Source: CAIZQW01 sp942493055 (GTDB taxonomy: Bacteria; Verrucomicrobiota; Kiritimatiellia; RFP12; UBA1067). Taken from it: a DNA stretch of 64,000 bases. Every line of letters begins with the position of its first letter. Position 1 is the first letter of the stretch. The DNA is taken from positions 1,612,001 to 1,676,000 of the forward strand of contig OW818680.1 of the NCBI GenBank assembly GCA_942493055.1. Reading direction: 5' to 3'. The translations under genes were made by a program, and so were the position numbers. This document shows positions 49,701 to 57,658 of the stretch, in pieces. The notes beneath the pieces are model-generated. The model was not told the DNA's origin and searched no databases. It saw only the letters and a program-made list of their open reading frames with translations.

Positions 49701-50690
49701 AGTGTTGGCACTTGGTAAAGACAAAGTCCCTGAGCCACTTTTTATCAGAGTGGCCGCTGTCGAACCATTGTTCTGCAGCCCTGAACTATTGTTGATCACG
49801 CCGGAATCAGGCACATAGACGTAAAACTTTCCACTGTTAGACATAATTCTTTTGCTGCCCCCCAGCGTGGCTCCCCCCGAAAGAATGAGCCCTCCGGTAT
49901 CGAGATACACCTGAGTGCCGTTAATATTCAGGACGGTGCTCGCTCCCTGCAGGTTTATCGAGACCCATGAGCCATTGACGTTGAAGCTGGTCGTTCCGCT
50001 GGTATGTTTCACGTTGCCCCTGTTTCCAGTCCCTCCCGTTTGATAGTTGGCGATCACAATGTTGTTGATTCCGCTGGCCCCGCTGCGTGCCCAGTCATAG
50101 GTATTGTTGCCATTGTCAATCACCACCCAGCCCCCTATATTCGCACCAAATCCAGGAGCGCGCCAGTCCCAGCCATCGGCAGTGGTTGTGCTGATCGGGC
50201 TACTCGTTGTCAACAGCACCGTTCCCCCGGCCAACGGGGTCAAAGCCCCCAAAGCCAGCGTGCCGCTGCCGATATTCTTGATGGCTGCGGCCACACCGGA
50301 TCCAATGGAAATGCCATTGAAGCTTTCATCAACACTCGCACCATCGGTCAGCGTCCCGGTCAGCGTGATTCCGTTTCCGCTCATGGTAAACGCGCTCGCG
50401 CCGCTGTTAATGGTGAGATTGTTGACCGACAGGCTGGAAATATTGTTGTTCAGTGACGCGCCAGCGGCGCCCGCCGCGCCGAACACCAGTGAGTCGCCAT
50501 TGGCCGGAGGCGTGCTGCCGCCGACCGTGGACCAGTTGGCTGCCGTGTTCCAATTTGCGTCGCTGTTGCCGACCCAGGTAGCTGTACCTGCCGCCCGCGC
50601 TGCCGGAGCGCCCAGCATAACCATGAGTGCCGACACCGATGTCAGCAGCGCCAAACCGTCCATGAAACGTTTTCGTATTGAGCTCTTCAT
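46704..50690 (-). CDS. autotransporter-associated beta-strand-repeat protein
   Basis: 1328 residues. Signal peptide (MDGLALLTSVSALMVMLGAPAARA). A GTATWVGNSDANWNTAANWS module and a second near residue 750 (VWSGGGSDNKWSTGGNWGSG), many copies of the PATR strand GTLTLSGANSYSGGTTLSNG (for example LSKSGDGTLTLSGANSYSGG, TKVGVGILTLSGASSYTGN), and Ig-like linkers (SVNSANASPTSLGHHEATTV). It makes a long beta-helix typical of PVC surface proteins. No C-terminal autotransporter barrel or PEP-CTERM sorting tag is visible; the end is ITLLSVGGTIIRVL. Probably extracellular or outer-surface adhesin or glycan binder. Confidence 0.88.
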   Translation of the reverse strand: MKSSIRKRFMDGLALLTSVSALMVMLGAPAARAAGTATWVGNSDANWNTAANWSTVGGSTPPANGDSLVFGAAGAAGASLNNNISSLSVNNLTINSGASAFTMSGNGITLTGTLTDGASVDESFNGISIGSGVAAAIKNIGSGTLALGALTPLAGGTVLLTTSSPISTTTADGWDWRAPGFGANIGGWVVIDNGNNTYDWARSGASGINNIVIANYQTGGTGNRGNVKHTSGTTSFNVNGSWVSINLQGASTVLNINGTQVYLDTGGLILSGGATLGGSKRIMSNSGKFYVYVPDSGVINNSSGLQNNGSTAATLIKSGSGTLSLPSANTYTGGAVLYAGTVSVGNAGAFGTTAGTLTLSGGNLDCSSANLTLNSLPQAWNADFAFVGSQSLSLGTGAVTLSAPRQVTITANTLTVGGVIGSGSSYGLTKAGTGTLKLTGVNGYTGATIVNAGTLQVSTAGTGIASGSAVTVNANGILLVDSGATIASSSVSVTGSGATVSGAGTISGNTIINSSGALTPRPGGGSATTINFGGNLTLSSASANFNLSATGGGSNDKVNYGSSSTLTLDNTDTINITGTPLDAIADYTLFTSIGGTVSMATAPALYVNGVLSDQTTPGSYQLNISGGSLVLHYIQAATPPTVNSANASPTSLGHHEATTVTVNVTPASGKSITSVGVDGLGGAGNPVALTGPGGDGTGNWTGTFTVPGALVAGSYTLNGFVNQNDGGVSPWSVSDMTVTNTSQVWSGGGSDNKWSTGGNWGSGYGPGNGDVVAFEGTSQVVNNMDISITLSSLTFNSGAAEFVITNATNTLTLSGGLTNNSTSVQTVDVPVALSGGPTVNAAAGDVIISCEVSGSGALSKSGDGTLTLSGANSYSGGTTLSNGVVIVGQATGLGTGTVTFNNGTLENSVAMTVANTMVLGSAGTISNAVAQDLTLSGILSGPGALSKSGDGALILSGANTYTGGTVINSGTLSLNNATALGTGSFTLNGGTVIANNGSMNYGGAITVNGSVGFYCTANLTTTGALAGSGTLNNGAAQGAASWNLSGDLHDFSGTIAYTAGGNYNNFNIGGGTANSMNLSQAKVVISGTIGFRNLSFNGTGASVFQVGDLSGTGGRAYINNSGIALAVGNLGLDSTYAGELGGSGAFTKVGVGILTLSGASSYTGNTTVSNGTLVVNGTLASNGAVEVASGATLAGSGTIAGTIDVASNAVLTAGNPAVTNRVGTLNATASATLAAGAVYAVRIGADGCDTLNAAGGLILSTGANLEVCVDPALGRVPLGYELTVATGPITGQFNQSVINLPNQPLFKVSYGSNAITLLSVGGTIIRVL

Positions 50691-50841
50691 TGACTTATCC
50701 CTTCCTTTGACCCCGTTTAACCCATTGCCAGAACATCCCGATGTGTTCTGAAAACGAAGCTATCTTCTCAAAGAAAGGAAGAATACACCAACCACTCTTT
50801 TGGATGAAAATTGAATTGGTCTAAATATTTCTGCTCTTCAT

Positions 50842-51471
50842 TTAGAGCTTCATAATCCCATGCTGGAGCGCGCTGATGACGGCGCCGGCACGGTCCTGGA
50901 CGTGCAATTTGACGAAAAGCCCTTTGAGTCGTGACTTCACGGCCGCCTCGGAGAGGGAGAGCTGATCCGCGATCTCCCGGTTGCTGAATCCACGGACCAA
51001 CAGTTCAAGGACCTCCGTCTCCCGCTGGGTCAGCTCCTCCCGTTTCATCCGCTCACCGAGCCGGTCCGCCACATGGGGAGGCAGTTGAGCGTTGCCCTTG
51101 TATACCGCGCGGATCGCTTCAAATATTTCTTTGGGAAACATGTCCTTGAGCAGGTAGGATTTCGCCCCTGAATGAAGTGCGCGATAGACATCCTCGTCAG
51201 TGTCGTAGGTGGTCACCACAATGATAAGACCGTCAGGGAACTCCTTGAGGATCGCCTGGATCGCCTCAACACCACTCAAGCCTGGCAAGCGCAGATCCAT
51301 GAGCACGACATCGGGACGTACTCGCCGATACCAGTCGAGAGCCTCGCGTCCATCGCCGGTCTCCGCGACCACGCGCAGGTCTGGCTCACTTTCGATCAGC
51401 GCCGCCAGTCCTTTTCGGAACGCCGGGTGATCATCCACCACCATCACCCGGATCACGCGCTTCTTTTTCAT
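50842..51471 (-). CDS. NarL/LuxR-family response regulator
   Basis: 209 residues from ATG 51471 (AGGAG 5 bases before it; the longer frame overlaps the kinase by 34 bases and is rejected). Receiver domain with MVVDDHPAFR, phosphoacceptor Asp in DVVLMDLRLPG (about 54) and VVTTYD, KSYLLKD; C-terminal LuxR helix-turn-helix ELTQRETEVLELLVRGFSNR and EIADQLSLSEAAVKSRLKGL. Overlaps the kinase stop by one base (TGATG), so the two are a coupled pair. Confidence 0.95.
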   Translation of the reverse strand: MKKKRVIRVMVVDDHPAFRKGLAALIESEPDLRVVAETGDGREALDWYRRVRPDVVLMDLRLPGLSGVEAIQAILKEFPDGLIIVVTTYDTDEDVYRALHSGAKSYLLKDMFPKEIFEAIRAVYKGNAQLPPHVADRLGERMKREELTQRETEVLELLVRGFSNREIADQLSLSEAAVKSRLKGLFVKLHVQDRAGAVISALQHGIMKL

Positions 51472-53651
51472 CAAGACTCCTTTCTCCTGTTCCAGAATCT
51501 CCACCGACTACCGCCTGTCCCCTGACGTTGCGCCGCCGCACAGCCTCGTACAGGAACCTCTAGCGTGACAATGGTCCCTTTTCCCAGTTCGCTCGCAACG
51601 TTAAGTGTGCCACTCAACTCCGCTGTCCGCTCACGCATTCCGAGCAAACCAAAACCTCCTCTGCTCGCGGGCGGCTTTTCAATATCGAACCCCACCCCAT
51701 CGTCCGCTACACGCATCTTCAAGGTGCGTTCTTCGAACGCCAGGAGCACCTCTATTCGCGAAGCCTGCGCATAGCGCGCCGCGTTAAGAAGCGCCTCTTG
51801 TCCAATTCTTAAAATATTATTTTCGGTGACCGGCGCCAGCCGGCGTGGCGACCCCAGCACACGCAGTTCAGTTTTGATTTGATCGCTCCCTGGAAGAGAT
51901 TTCAGGATGCCTCCCAGCGCGGTAACCAGGTCCCCGGTTTCCAGCACTTGAGAGCGCATCTTCGAGATCGTATTGCGCACATGAGCCAAACTGGAACGTG
52001 CCAGCGTTCTGGCCTCGCCCAGCGGTTCCTGGGCTTCGCTCTCCTTCGGCATCCTGATCTGAGCCAAGTCCAGATTGACAGAAATCGCAGCCAACCCCTG
52101 CGCCAGCGTGTCATGAATGTCACGGGCAATCCGATTCCGCTCATTGAGCATCGCGGAAAATTCAGCCTCCGCCATCATGCGCGCCCGAACATGCTTCAGA
52201 TGGCGCAGCCGGGCCGCCAGAAGGGCACCGAAGAGCAGCAGGAGTAAAGCGCTGGTTGAAATTCCCAATACCCAAGCAAGATGTTGTGGCGTCCACCACG
52301 GGGGTGGCCTGATCAGAAGAATGTCCTCGTTGCTGCGCAGAAGAAGCTGAAACGATGTCGGCTCCTTGGTCCCAGGTGCCCAGTTTTCCAGCGGTTCGTC
52401 CACCCGGCAAATTCCAGCCACCCGCACAAAGCTGCCCGGACTCCACGCCCGTGGGATCGCGTTGCTGACAGCTAAGCGGAGCAGGGCGCTAAACTGCTCC
52501 GTCCCACTTTCCAGCGTAAAACGACAGCCCCCTGTCACGGGTTTCAGTTCGCAGATCATCGCCTCCAGTTCGACCAGATCAGCGTCGTGCTCAAGCGCCT
52601 GAGCTGGCACCTTTAAGCGTAAGGGCTTGGGAAGCGCTGCGACACCGGCCTTCCTAAACGAAGCATCTTCCAGAACAGGGGAATAACTGCCTCGGGTGAT
52701 AAAGCCAAAAACATCCACTTTTGTCCCCGCCGCAAGCAGTTCGCAATGCCAACTCTGGACGCGCAAACCCCGTTCTTCGTCACGTATCCAGAAACCTTCC
52801 TCTGCAATACCATGCGTGACAACCCCGCGTATCCGCACACCATATCGGCTCAATTCTTCAGGATGAAACTCTCGCAAACTACGGATGGGACGGAGCGGCA
52901 GCGTGAAGGGATCCGCAGGTACCTGCCGAAGCATAATGACCGCGATGCCAGACGGCGCAGCCACAATCGGATTCAAGACCTGCCTGACCTTGTTAAATTG
53001 GTAAAAGCAAACTCCGGACACGCTGACTTCAGAACCAACAGAGAGTACCTTGGCCGCTTCGTTCGGCATGATCACCGATAACCGACCGCCTCCCGTGAAG
53101 AGGGTTACGAGTCGCTTCTTTTTCTCCAACGGTGAACTTTCAACTCTGCGCACAACGCCAGAAATCTGAATCAACTGGGCATCCCACCTCCCTGTCAAGA
53201 GGTCATCTAAAACCACTGCCCGCGGATCGGGGATATTTGTATGTCCGAGCTTAGTTATCTTGCTCCCGCAGATATACGGCGCAAACTTCCCAGGATCTGA
53301 AACACCCTCAACCTCGATAACATCGCCCATGCGTAGAGCAACAGTTACGGGAAGCTTAACGGAGATGAATATCCCCCCGGTGTCATCTGCGATTGTCACA
53401 TCCGTGACCTCCGACAAAACAACCACGCCCCGCAACCGCACAGGCCAATTTTTCGAGGCCTGTTCAGGGGTGAGGGCACGTACCGCAGCAGCGTTCGTCA
53501 GAACCGCGAGGGGCTGATTCGTTGTCGCCTCCCGTACCGCGACTCGCGAATCCGCAGTTCGAGTGCGTGGCAGCGGCTCAGCCGCAAAAGCCAAACCGCT
53601 CAGCAAGGAGACAAGAATAAGAGCTAAAACTCTAAACAACATGAGATGCAT
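51471..53651 (-). CDS. membrane sensor histidine kinase, HisKA_3 type
   Basis: 726 residues from ATG 53651, preceded by AAAGG 8 bases upstream. Signal peptide/TM at about 1-24, an extracytoplasmic sensor region of about 460 residues (repeated OB-like segments PVRLRGVVVLSEVTDVTIAD, GVRIRGVVTHGIAEEGFWIR), a second helix about 490-512, then the dimerisation helix with the phosphoacceptor in RNRIARDIHDTLAQGLAAIS, and the ATPase domain (NILRIGQEALLNAARYA, VADDGVGFD, GGFGLLGMRERT). Signals to the coupled LuxR regulator. Location suggests control of the glycan-degradation genes around it. Confidence 0.92.
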   Translation of the reverse strand: MHLMLFRVLALILVSLLSGLAFAAEPLPRTRTADSRVAVREATTNQPLAVLTNAAAVRALTPEQASKNWPVRLRGVVVLSEVTDVTIADDTGGIFISVKLPVTVALRMGDVIEVEGVSDPGKFAPYICGSKITKLGHTNIPDPRAVVLDDLLTGRWDAQLIQISGVVRRVESSPLEKKKRLVTLFTGGGRLSVIMPNEAAKVLSVGSEVSVSGVCFYQFNKVRQVLNPIVAAPSGIAVIMLRQVPADPFTLPLRPIRSLREFHPEELSRYGVRIRGVVTHGIAEEGFWIRDEERGLRVQSWHCELLAAGTKVDVFGFITRGSYSPVLEDASFRKAGVAALPKPLRLKVPAQALEHDADLVELEAMICELKPVTGGCRFTLESGTEQFSALLRLAVSNAIPRAWSPGSFVRVAGICRVDEPLENWAPGTKEPTSFQLLLRSNEDILLIRPPPWWTPQHLAWVLGISTSALLLLLFGALLAARLRHLKHVRARMMAEAEFSAMLNERNRIARDIHDTLAQGLAAISVNLDLAQIRMPKESEAQEPLGEARTLARSSLAHVRNTISKMRSQVLETGDLVTALGGILKSLPGSDQIKTELRVLGSPRRLAPVTENNILRIGQEALLNAARYAQASRIEVLLAFEERTLKMRVADDGVGFDIEKPPASRGGFGLLGMRERTAELSGTLNVASELGKGTIVTLEVPVRGCAAAQRQGTGGSRWRFWNRRKES

Positions 53652-53736
53652 TATAAGGCCTTTGTGTGACATCTGCAACTTCCGTTTCCCAGTCGTATCT
53701 TTATTGCATTACTTTCTCTGTTCGCTCTGCACGGAG

Positions 53737-56700
53737 TCATTCCCCCTTGATCAGCTTGGCGAGGTCAGCCTTGATCTCAGCGGCAGTACGATAGTCGCCA
53801 TCCAGCACTACGAGGGCATTTTTCGGAAGCGTTCCGAGCGGCGTGGTCCGTAACGAGAGGGGCGCGTACATGAGTCCGTCGAAGCGCGAACTGGTTTTCA
53901 CGGCGTTGCGGGCGTTCACCGCAAAGGTGCCGCCTCCGAGCACGATCATGCCCAGGTTGTCCCCTGCCCAGGCGATCCCTCCGGCTAGGTCGGGGTCGGC
54001 ATTGAGGTTCAAGGTGGCCTTGACGCCGGGCGTTGATTTGATCAGATTTAAAAGCTCCGGACGAGTCTGGCCGCGGTAGGGATTGAACCAGAGATGGGGC
54101 GTCGCCCCTTGCTCGCGGAGCATCTTGCAGAACGCGTCAAAGCAGGCGCGATTGGCCTGGACATCACTCTCTTTCACGCCCTCTTTCGGCTTGAGGTTCG
54201 TTGCCGGGCTGATCACGAAAAGGGCATCCGTGGCACCCAGCAGCGGCATCTTTGCAGAGACGTTCTGAAAGACCCGCATGCTTCGGACATGGTTGCCGAT
54301 GGCCGGCGTCTTCATCACAGCGCTCAGATCCTGGAAGGTGAGCCCGGTCCAGCCGTTCAGATGATCGCTGAAATCAACCATGACCTTCAGATTGCGTCTC
54401 TTGAGCCGCTCCCCCAGTCGGCGGCATGCATCAGGACTCATCTGCCACACCAGGGAAGACTCCAGCTTCACGCCGGCAAAATCCTTCCAGAGAGGATCAA
54501 GATCCTTCAAGGCGCGCTCCGCACTTCCCGGATCACGCAGGGCGAGATAGAGGTTCGGAAGCAGCGGACGTGCAACGCCAATGACCTCGGCCTGTTTGAC
54601 GGACATGCCAGCCACAGGAAGCGATCCGCGTTTCAGGTCTGCATAAAGCGCATCCCAGTCGCTGTAGGAGGCGTCCTGAAGCTGGATACTCGGATCACCT
54701 GCTGTGTTGTTTGCTGGCAAAATATGAAACGTGTACCGGGAAAAGGCTGGGTCCTTTGAGATTGCTGCGAGTGCCTGAGCCTCAGCGCCTGTGCCTGCGG
54801 AGAAGAGGAGCCGCCGCGCACCCTCCAGAATATCCATCTTGTCGGTGATGGATTTAAGCCATGCTATCGCCTGCTGTGTGGCGGAGGGGTCCAGGCGCAG
54901 CAAACCGTCGCGCTGGGCCGTGCGGAAATCAACGACAACACCCAGCCGCTGACGATTCAACCACCTGCTGCCATCATACCGGAGTGCGTCCGGATCAATG
55001 TCCCTGAATTGTGTCCAGTCGAGCAGCACGCCGCTTAAATGCTGGAAGAAGGTGGGCCAACAGAGCAGGCTGCGTTCTAAGTCAGGCAGCGTTGCCATCC
55101 TCACAAAACGGTTCTTGGACGGCGCTTTGAAAACTGGATGCGCGACGACCTTGACAGGGCTGGAGGAAGGACTCATGGTCACCTTGAAGAACCGGACATC
55201 TCCTGCCGCAATATCTGCGGGGCCGGAGGGTTTGCCGTCACCCGGGTAACCTTCCGGCAGGAACGGGTATTTTTGCGCAAGCGTATCGAGCGGGATCTCC
55301 TCCTTAGCCATGATGCTGCCAATCTTGCTTTCGATCAGAAAAGAGTGACGCGTCTGCTGCGAATTGTAGATGCCGACCAAGTAGGTGTCGGGCCCCATCC
55401 GGTTGACAATATGGGCGAGCTGGCTGTTTCCGACAGAGAAGAGCTGCTGGGATCGAAGCGCAGCGTCAACGACCCTGCGGACATGCTCCAGCAGCGCATA
55501 GGGCTGGACTTGCTCAGGAGCGGAGTTGAGATCCTGACGCCACAGCGGATATGGGCGATCGACAACTGGAACAGGCTTGCTGTTGAGTCCGTAAGGCGAG
55601 GCCAGCAGGATGATGCTTCCCTTGCCGCGCGGAATCTTCAGCACAAGCGGAGTATCGTCGGCCGCCATGACAACAACCGCATCCCGAATCTTTGAAGGAT
55701 CAAGGCGCCAGACTTCAAAGGCCAGTGGTTCTGTCACTGACTCGCCTTTTTTCGCACTGTTCACGTGAGTGCCTGCTGAAAACGATTTCGTACCATCGCT
55801 GATTTTCCACTCCGGCCAGAGACGGCGCGCATTGGCAGCCGTGATCACGATCCGCCCGCCTGCCTCGGCGTAAGCGTCCAGACGGTCGCGCAACTCAACC
55901 CCGCCGGTCGGCAAGTCGCTCGCAGCGATGACGACGCCGTAGCCGTTGAGGACAGGACCTGGACAATCGCTCGTAATGACCTCCGCGATATCGCCGTAGG
56001 GCGTCGGAACAATGGCGCGGCTTTCGTCCTTCCAGACACCGTTGTCGTAATAGTTCGGATAGATTGTATTGAGCAACAGATGCGTCAGAAAATCGCCGGG
56101 GGTGTAGGCCATCTGGACATGCTTCTTGAACTGGCCGAGGTGGGTCTGGGACGGTATCCATCCCTGGAATGGATCGGTCAGCAGCGCGACAGGGCACTGA
56201 ACAGGTCCTGGACGCGGATGCTTCTTGAGAAACCCTTGAAGCCAGAGGTTGAAGTCCGCCAGGATCGGCGAGGGCCCGTAGGCATCCTCGCAACTGAGGA
56301 TCGTGGTGTTCCACTGGTACTGACTATAGAGCACACGCCGCCGCAGAGCCAGGCTGGTCCAATACTTGTTCCAGGAGGTGAAGACCGCGAGGTCGCCCGA
56401 GAGCGTCACCCCGTACTGGCGAGAGGCCCCGCGCAGGAACGCATACTGGACCTGCGTCCCGGTCACCCCTCCCCTGTTCTGGCACTCCACAGCCGCGCTC
56501 ACCACCGTGCCGTCGCGGAGCATGTCGTGCCAGTTGTACATGACGGTCAGCAGGGAGCCCTTGTCCGCATGATCCTCAGCAATCCGCTGCTGGATGAAGT
56601 GAAGTTTGAGATACTCCTCGAAGGGATCCTCTGTCAACCGTGTGATGCCCTTGTAGCCATTGGCATAGTGGCCGTCCTGCTCTCCGATGTCACAGCCGAG

Positions 56701-57135
56701 GAACTGTTCCCCGAGGACGGACTGAAGCTTCTCGATAAAGTTGTATTTGACGGAGCCGCCTGGATTATGGGTCCAGACATAGCCGCCCACATTCCAGACA
56801 AAGAGCTTCGGATCCGCTGACTTGATATGGGCCAGAAGATCATCGAAAGCCTCATCGGTTCCGCCTCTCACCAAATCATAGTTGGGACGGAAGACCGTGC
56901 CGGTCGTACCGCCGGGCAGGGTCTTCTTGACAGTCACATAGCGGTCACCCACCAACTGCACCTGGTTGCCGAAGGTCTCCCAGCTTGGCATGGTCCATGG
57001 GCGCCGACTGTAATCCGGGTAGGCCTTCACGTCGACATAATGATCACGTATAGTCGGGGTGTTGACCGATGCGGAATCAACTGCAAGAATCGAAACGGAC
57101 AAGAGGGCCGTGATTACTGCAAGGATATGCTTCAC
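53737..57135 (-). CDS. large secreted glycoside-hydrolase-like protein
   Basis: 1132 residues; signal MKHILAVITALLSVSILAVDSA. No certain family. The N-terminal third looks like a TIM barrel (LFVWNVGGYVWTHNPGGSVK; LGCDIGEQDGHYANGYKG; VMYNWHDMLRDGTVVSAAVE), with Glu in GEQDG and VECQN as possible acid/base pair; the middle resembles a glutamine-amidotransferase-like fold (GVVIAASDLPTGGVELRDRL; GRIVITAANARR) as seen in GH42-type trimerisation domains. The C-terminus has another barrel-like stretch. Inferred to process a polysaccharide. Confidence 0.6.
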   Translation of the reverse strand: MKHILAVITALLSVSILAVDSASVNTPTIRDHYVDVKAYPDYSRRPWTMPSWETFGNQVQLVGDRYVTVKKTLPGGTTGTVFRPNYDLVRGGTDEAFDDLLAHIKSADPKLFVWNVGGYVWTHNPGGSVKYNFIEKLQSVLGEQFLGCDIGEQDGHYANGYKGITRLTEDPFEEYLKLHFIQQRIAEDHADKGSLLTVMYNWHDMLRDGTVVSAAVECQNRGGVTGTQVQYAFLRGASRQYGVTLSGDLAVFTSWNKYWTSLALRRRVLYSQYQWNTTILSCEDAYGPSPILADFNLWLQGFLKKHPRPGPVQCPVALLTDPFQGWIPSQTHLGQFKKHVQMAYTPGDFLTHLLLNTIYPNYYDNGVWKDESRAIVPTPYGDIAEVITSDCPGPVLNGYGVVIAASDLPTGGVELRDRLDAYAEAGGRIVITAANARRLWPEWKISDGTKSFSAGTHVNSAKKGESVTEPLAFEVWRLDPSKIRDAVVVMAADDTPLVLKIPRGKGSIILLASPYGLNSKPVPVVDRPYPLWRQDLNSAPEQVQPYALLEHVRRVVDAALRSQQLFSVGNSQLAHIVNRMGPDTYLVGIYNSQQTRHSFLIESKIGSIMAKEEIPLDTLAQKYPFLPEGYPGDGKPSGPADIAAGDVRFFKVTMSPSSSPVKVVAHPVFKAPSKNRFVRMATLPDLERSLLCWPTFFQHLSGVLLDWTQFRDIDPDALRYDGSRWLNRQRLGVVVDFRTAQRDGLLRLDPSATQQAIAWLKSITDKMDILEGARRLLFSAGTGAEAQALAAISKDPAFSRYTFHILPANNTAGDPSIQLQDASYSDWDALYADLKRGSLPVAGMSVKQAEVIGVARPLLPNLYLALRDPGSAERALKDLDPLWKDFAGVKLESSLVWQMSPDACRRLGERLKRRNLKVMVDFSDHLNGWTGLTFQDLSAVMKTPAIGNHVRSMRVFQNVSAKMPLLGATDALFVISPATNLKPKEGVKESDVQANRACFDAFCKMLREQGATPHLWFNPYRGQTRPELLNLIKSTPGVKATLNLNADPDLAGGIAWAGDNLGMIVLGGGTFAVNARNAVKTSSRFDGLMYAPLSLRTTPLGTLPKNALVVLDGDYRTAAEIKADLAKLIKGE

Positions 57136-57658
57136 TTTTGGGCACCTGCTTTCATATTGTCTGAATTGTACACTCCGCAGACAGAATCAGCAATGCCTCT
57201 TTTGGATGAAATAATGATTTGGGTGTATCTACGATTCACTGACTAGGCCACCGCGAAAAACCGATGGAGCAACTTTTCCCTCAAAGGGGCAGTAGAGATC
57301 ACAGAGCGTGCTCTCTTTGGAATGCGTGCGGCAAGCGGTATTCCGCGCGACGCCGCTTTTACAAATCCAAGAAAAGCGGTGCCGCGCTTGCCTTACGGCC
57401 TTGCTTGTCACCGCACTCCAAAAGGATCTTGACCTTAACTACTTTGTGTTATTTGTGGATTTTGTGGTTCCATCAACTGAAGTAATCGCCAAGTTTTGTA
57501 CCCAAATCTGACCCAGTCAACAGGTCAACAACTCGCAACTGCGCACCGATGCGTTTGCCATAGTCAATATCCCTTTCTCTCTCGCGTGTATTTTGCTATC
57601 GTATCGCAATTGCTCATAGCTTATGAAACTCACGAACATGGACTAAAGGATTTCGAAC
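57136..57658. other. divergent intergenic region
   Basis: About 520 bases between two divergent secreted-enzyme genes. Apart from the 57316-57423 palindrome I see no gene. It must contain both promoters; no clear hexamers were found. Confidence 0.4.
57316..57423. repeat. 108-base branched palindrome, copy 2
   Basis: Same family as 19732-19838 in reverse orientation: GCAAGCGGTATTCCGCGCGA, CCGCTTTT / AAAAGCGGTGCCGC and TTGTCACCGCACTCCAAAA. The left outer arm has drifted (TTTGGAATGCGTG), so the outer stem is weaker than in copy 1. Confidence 0.78.
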
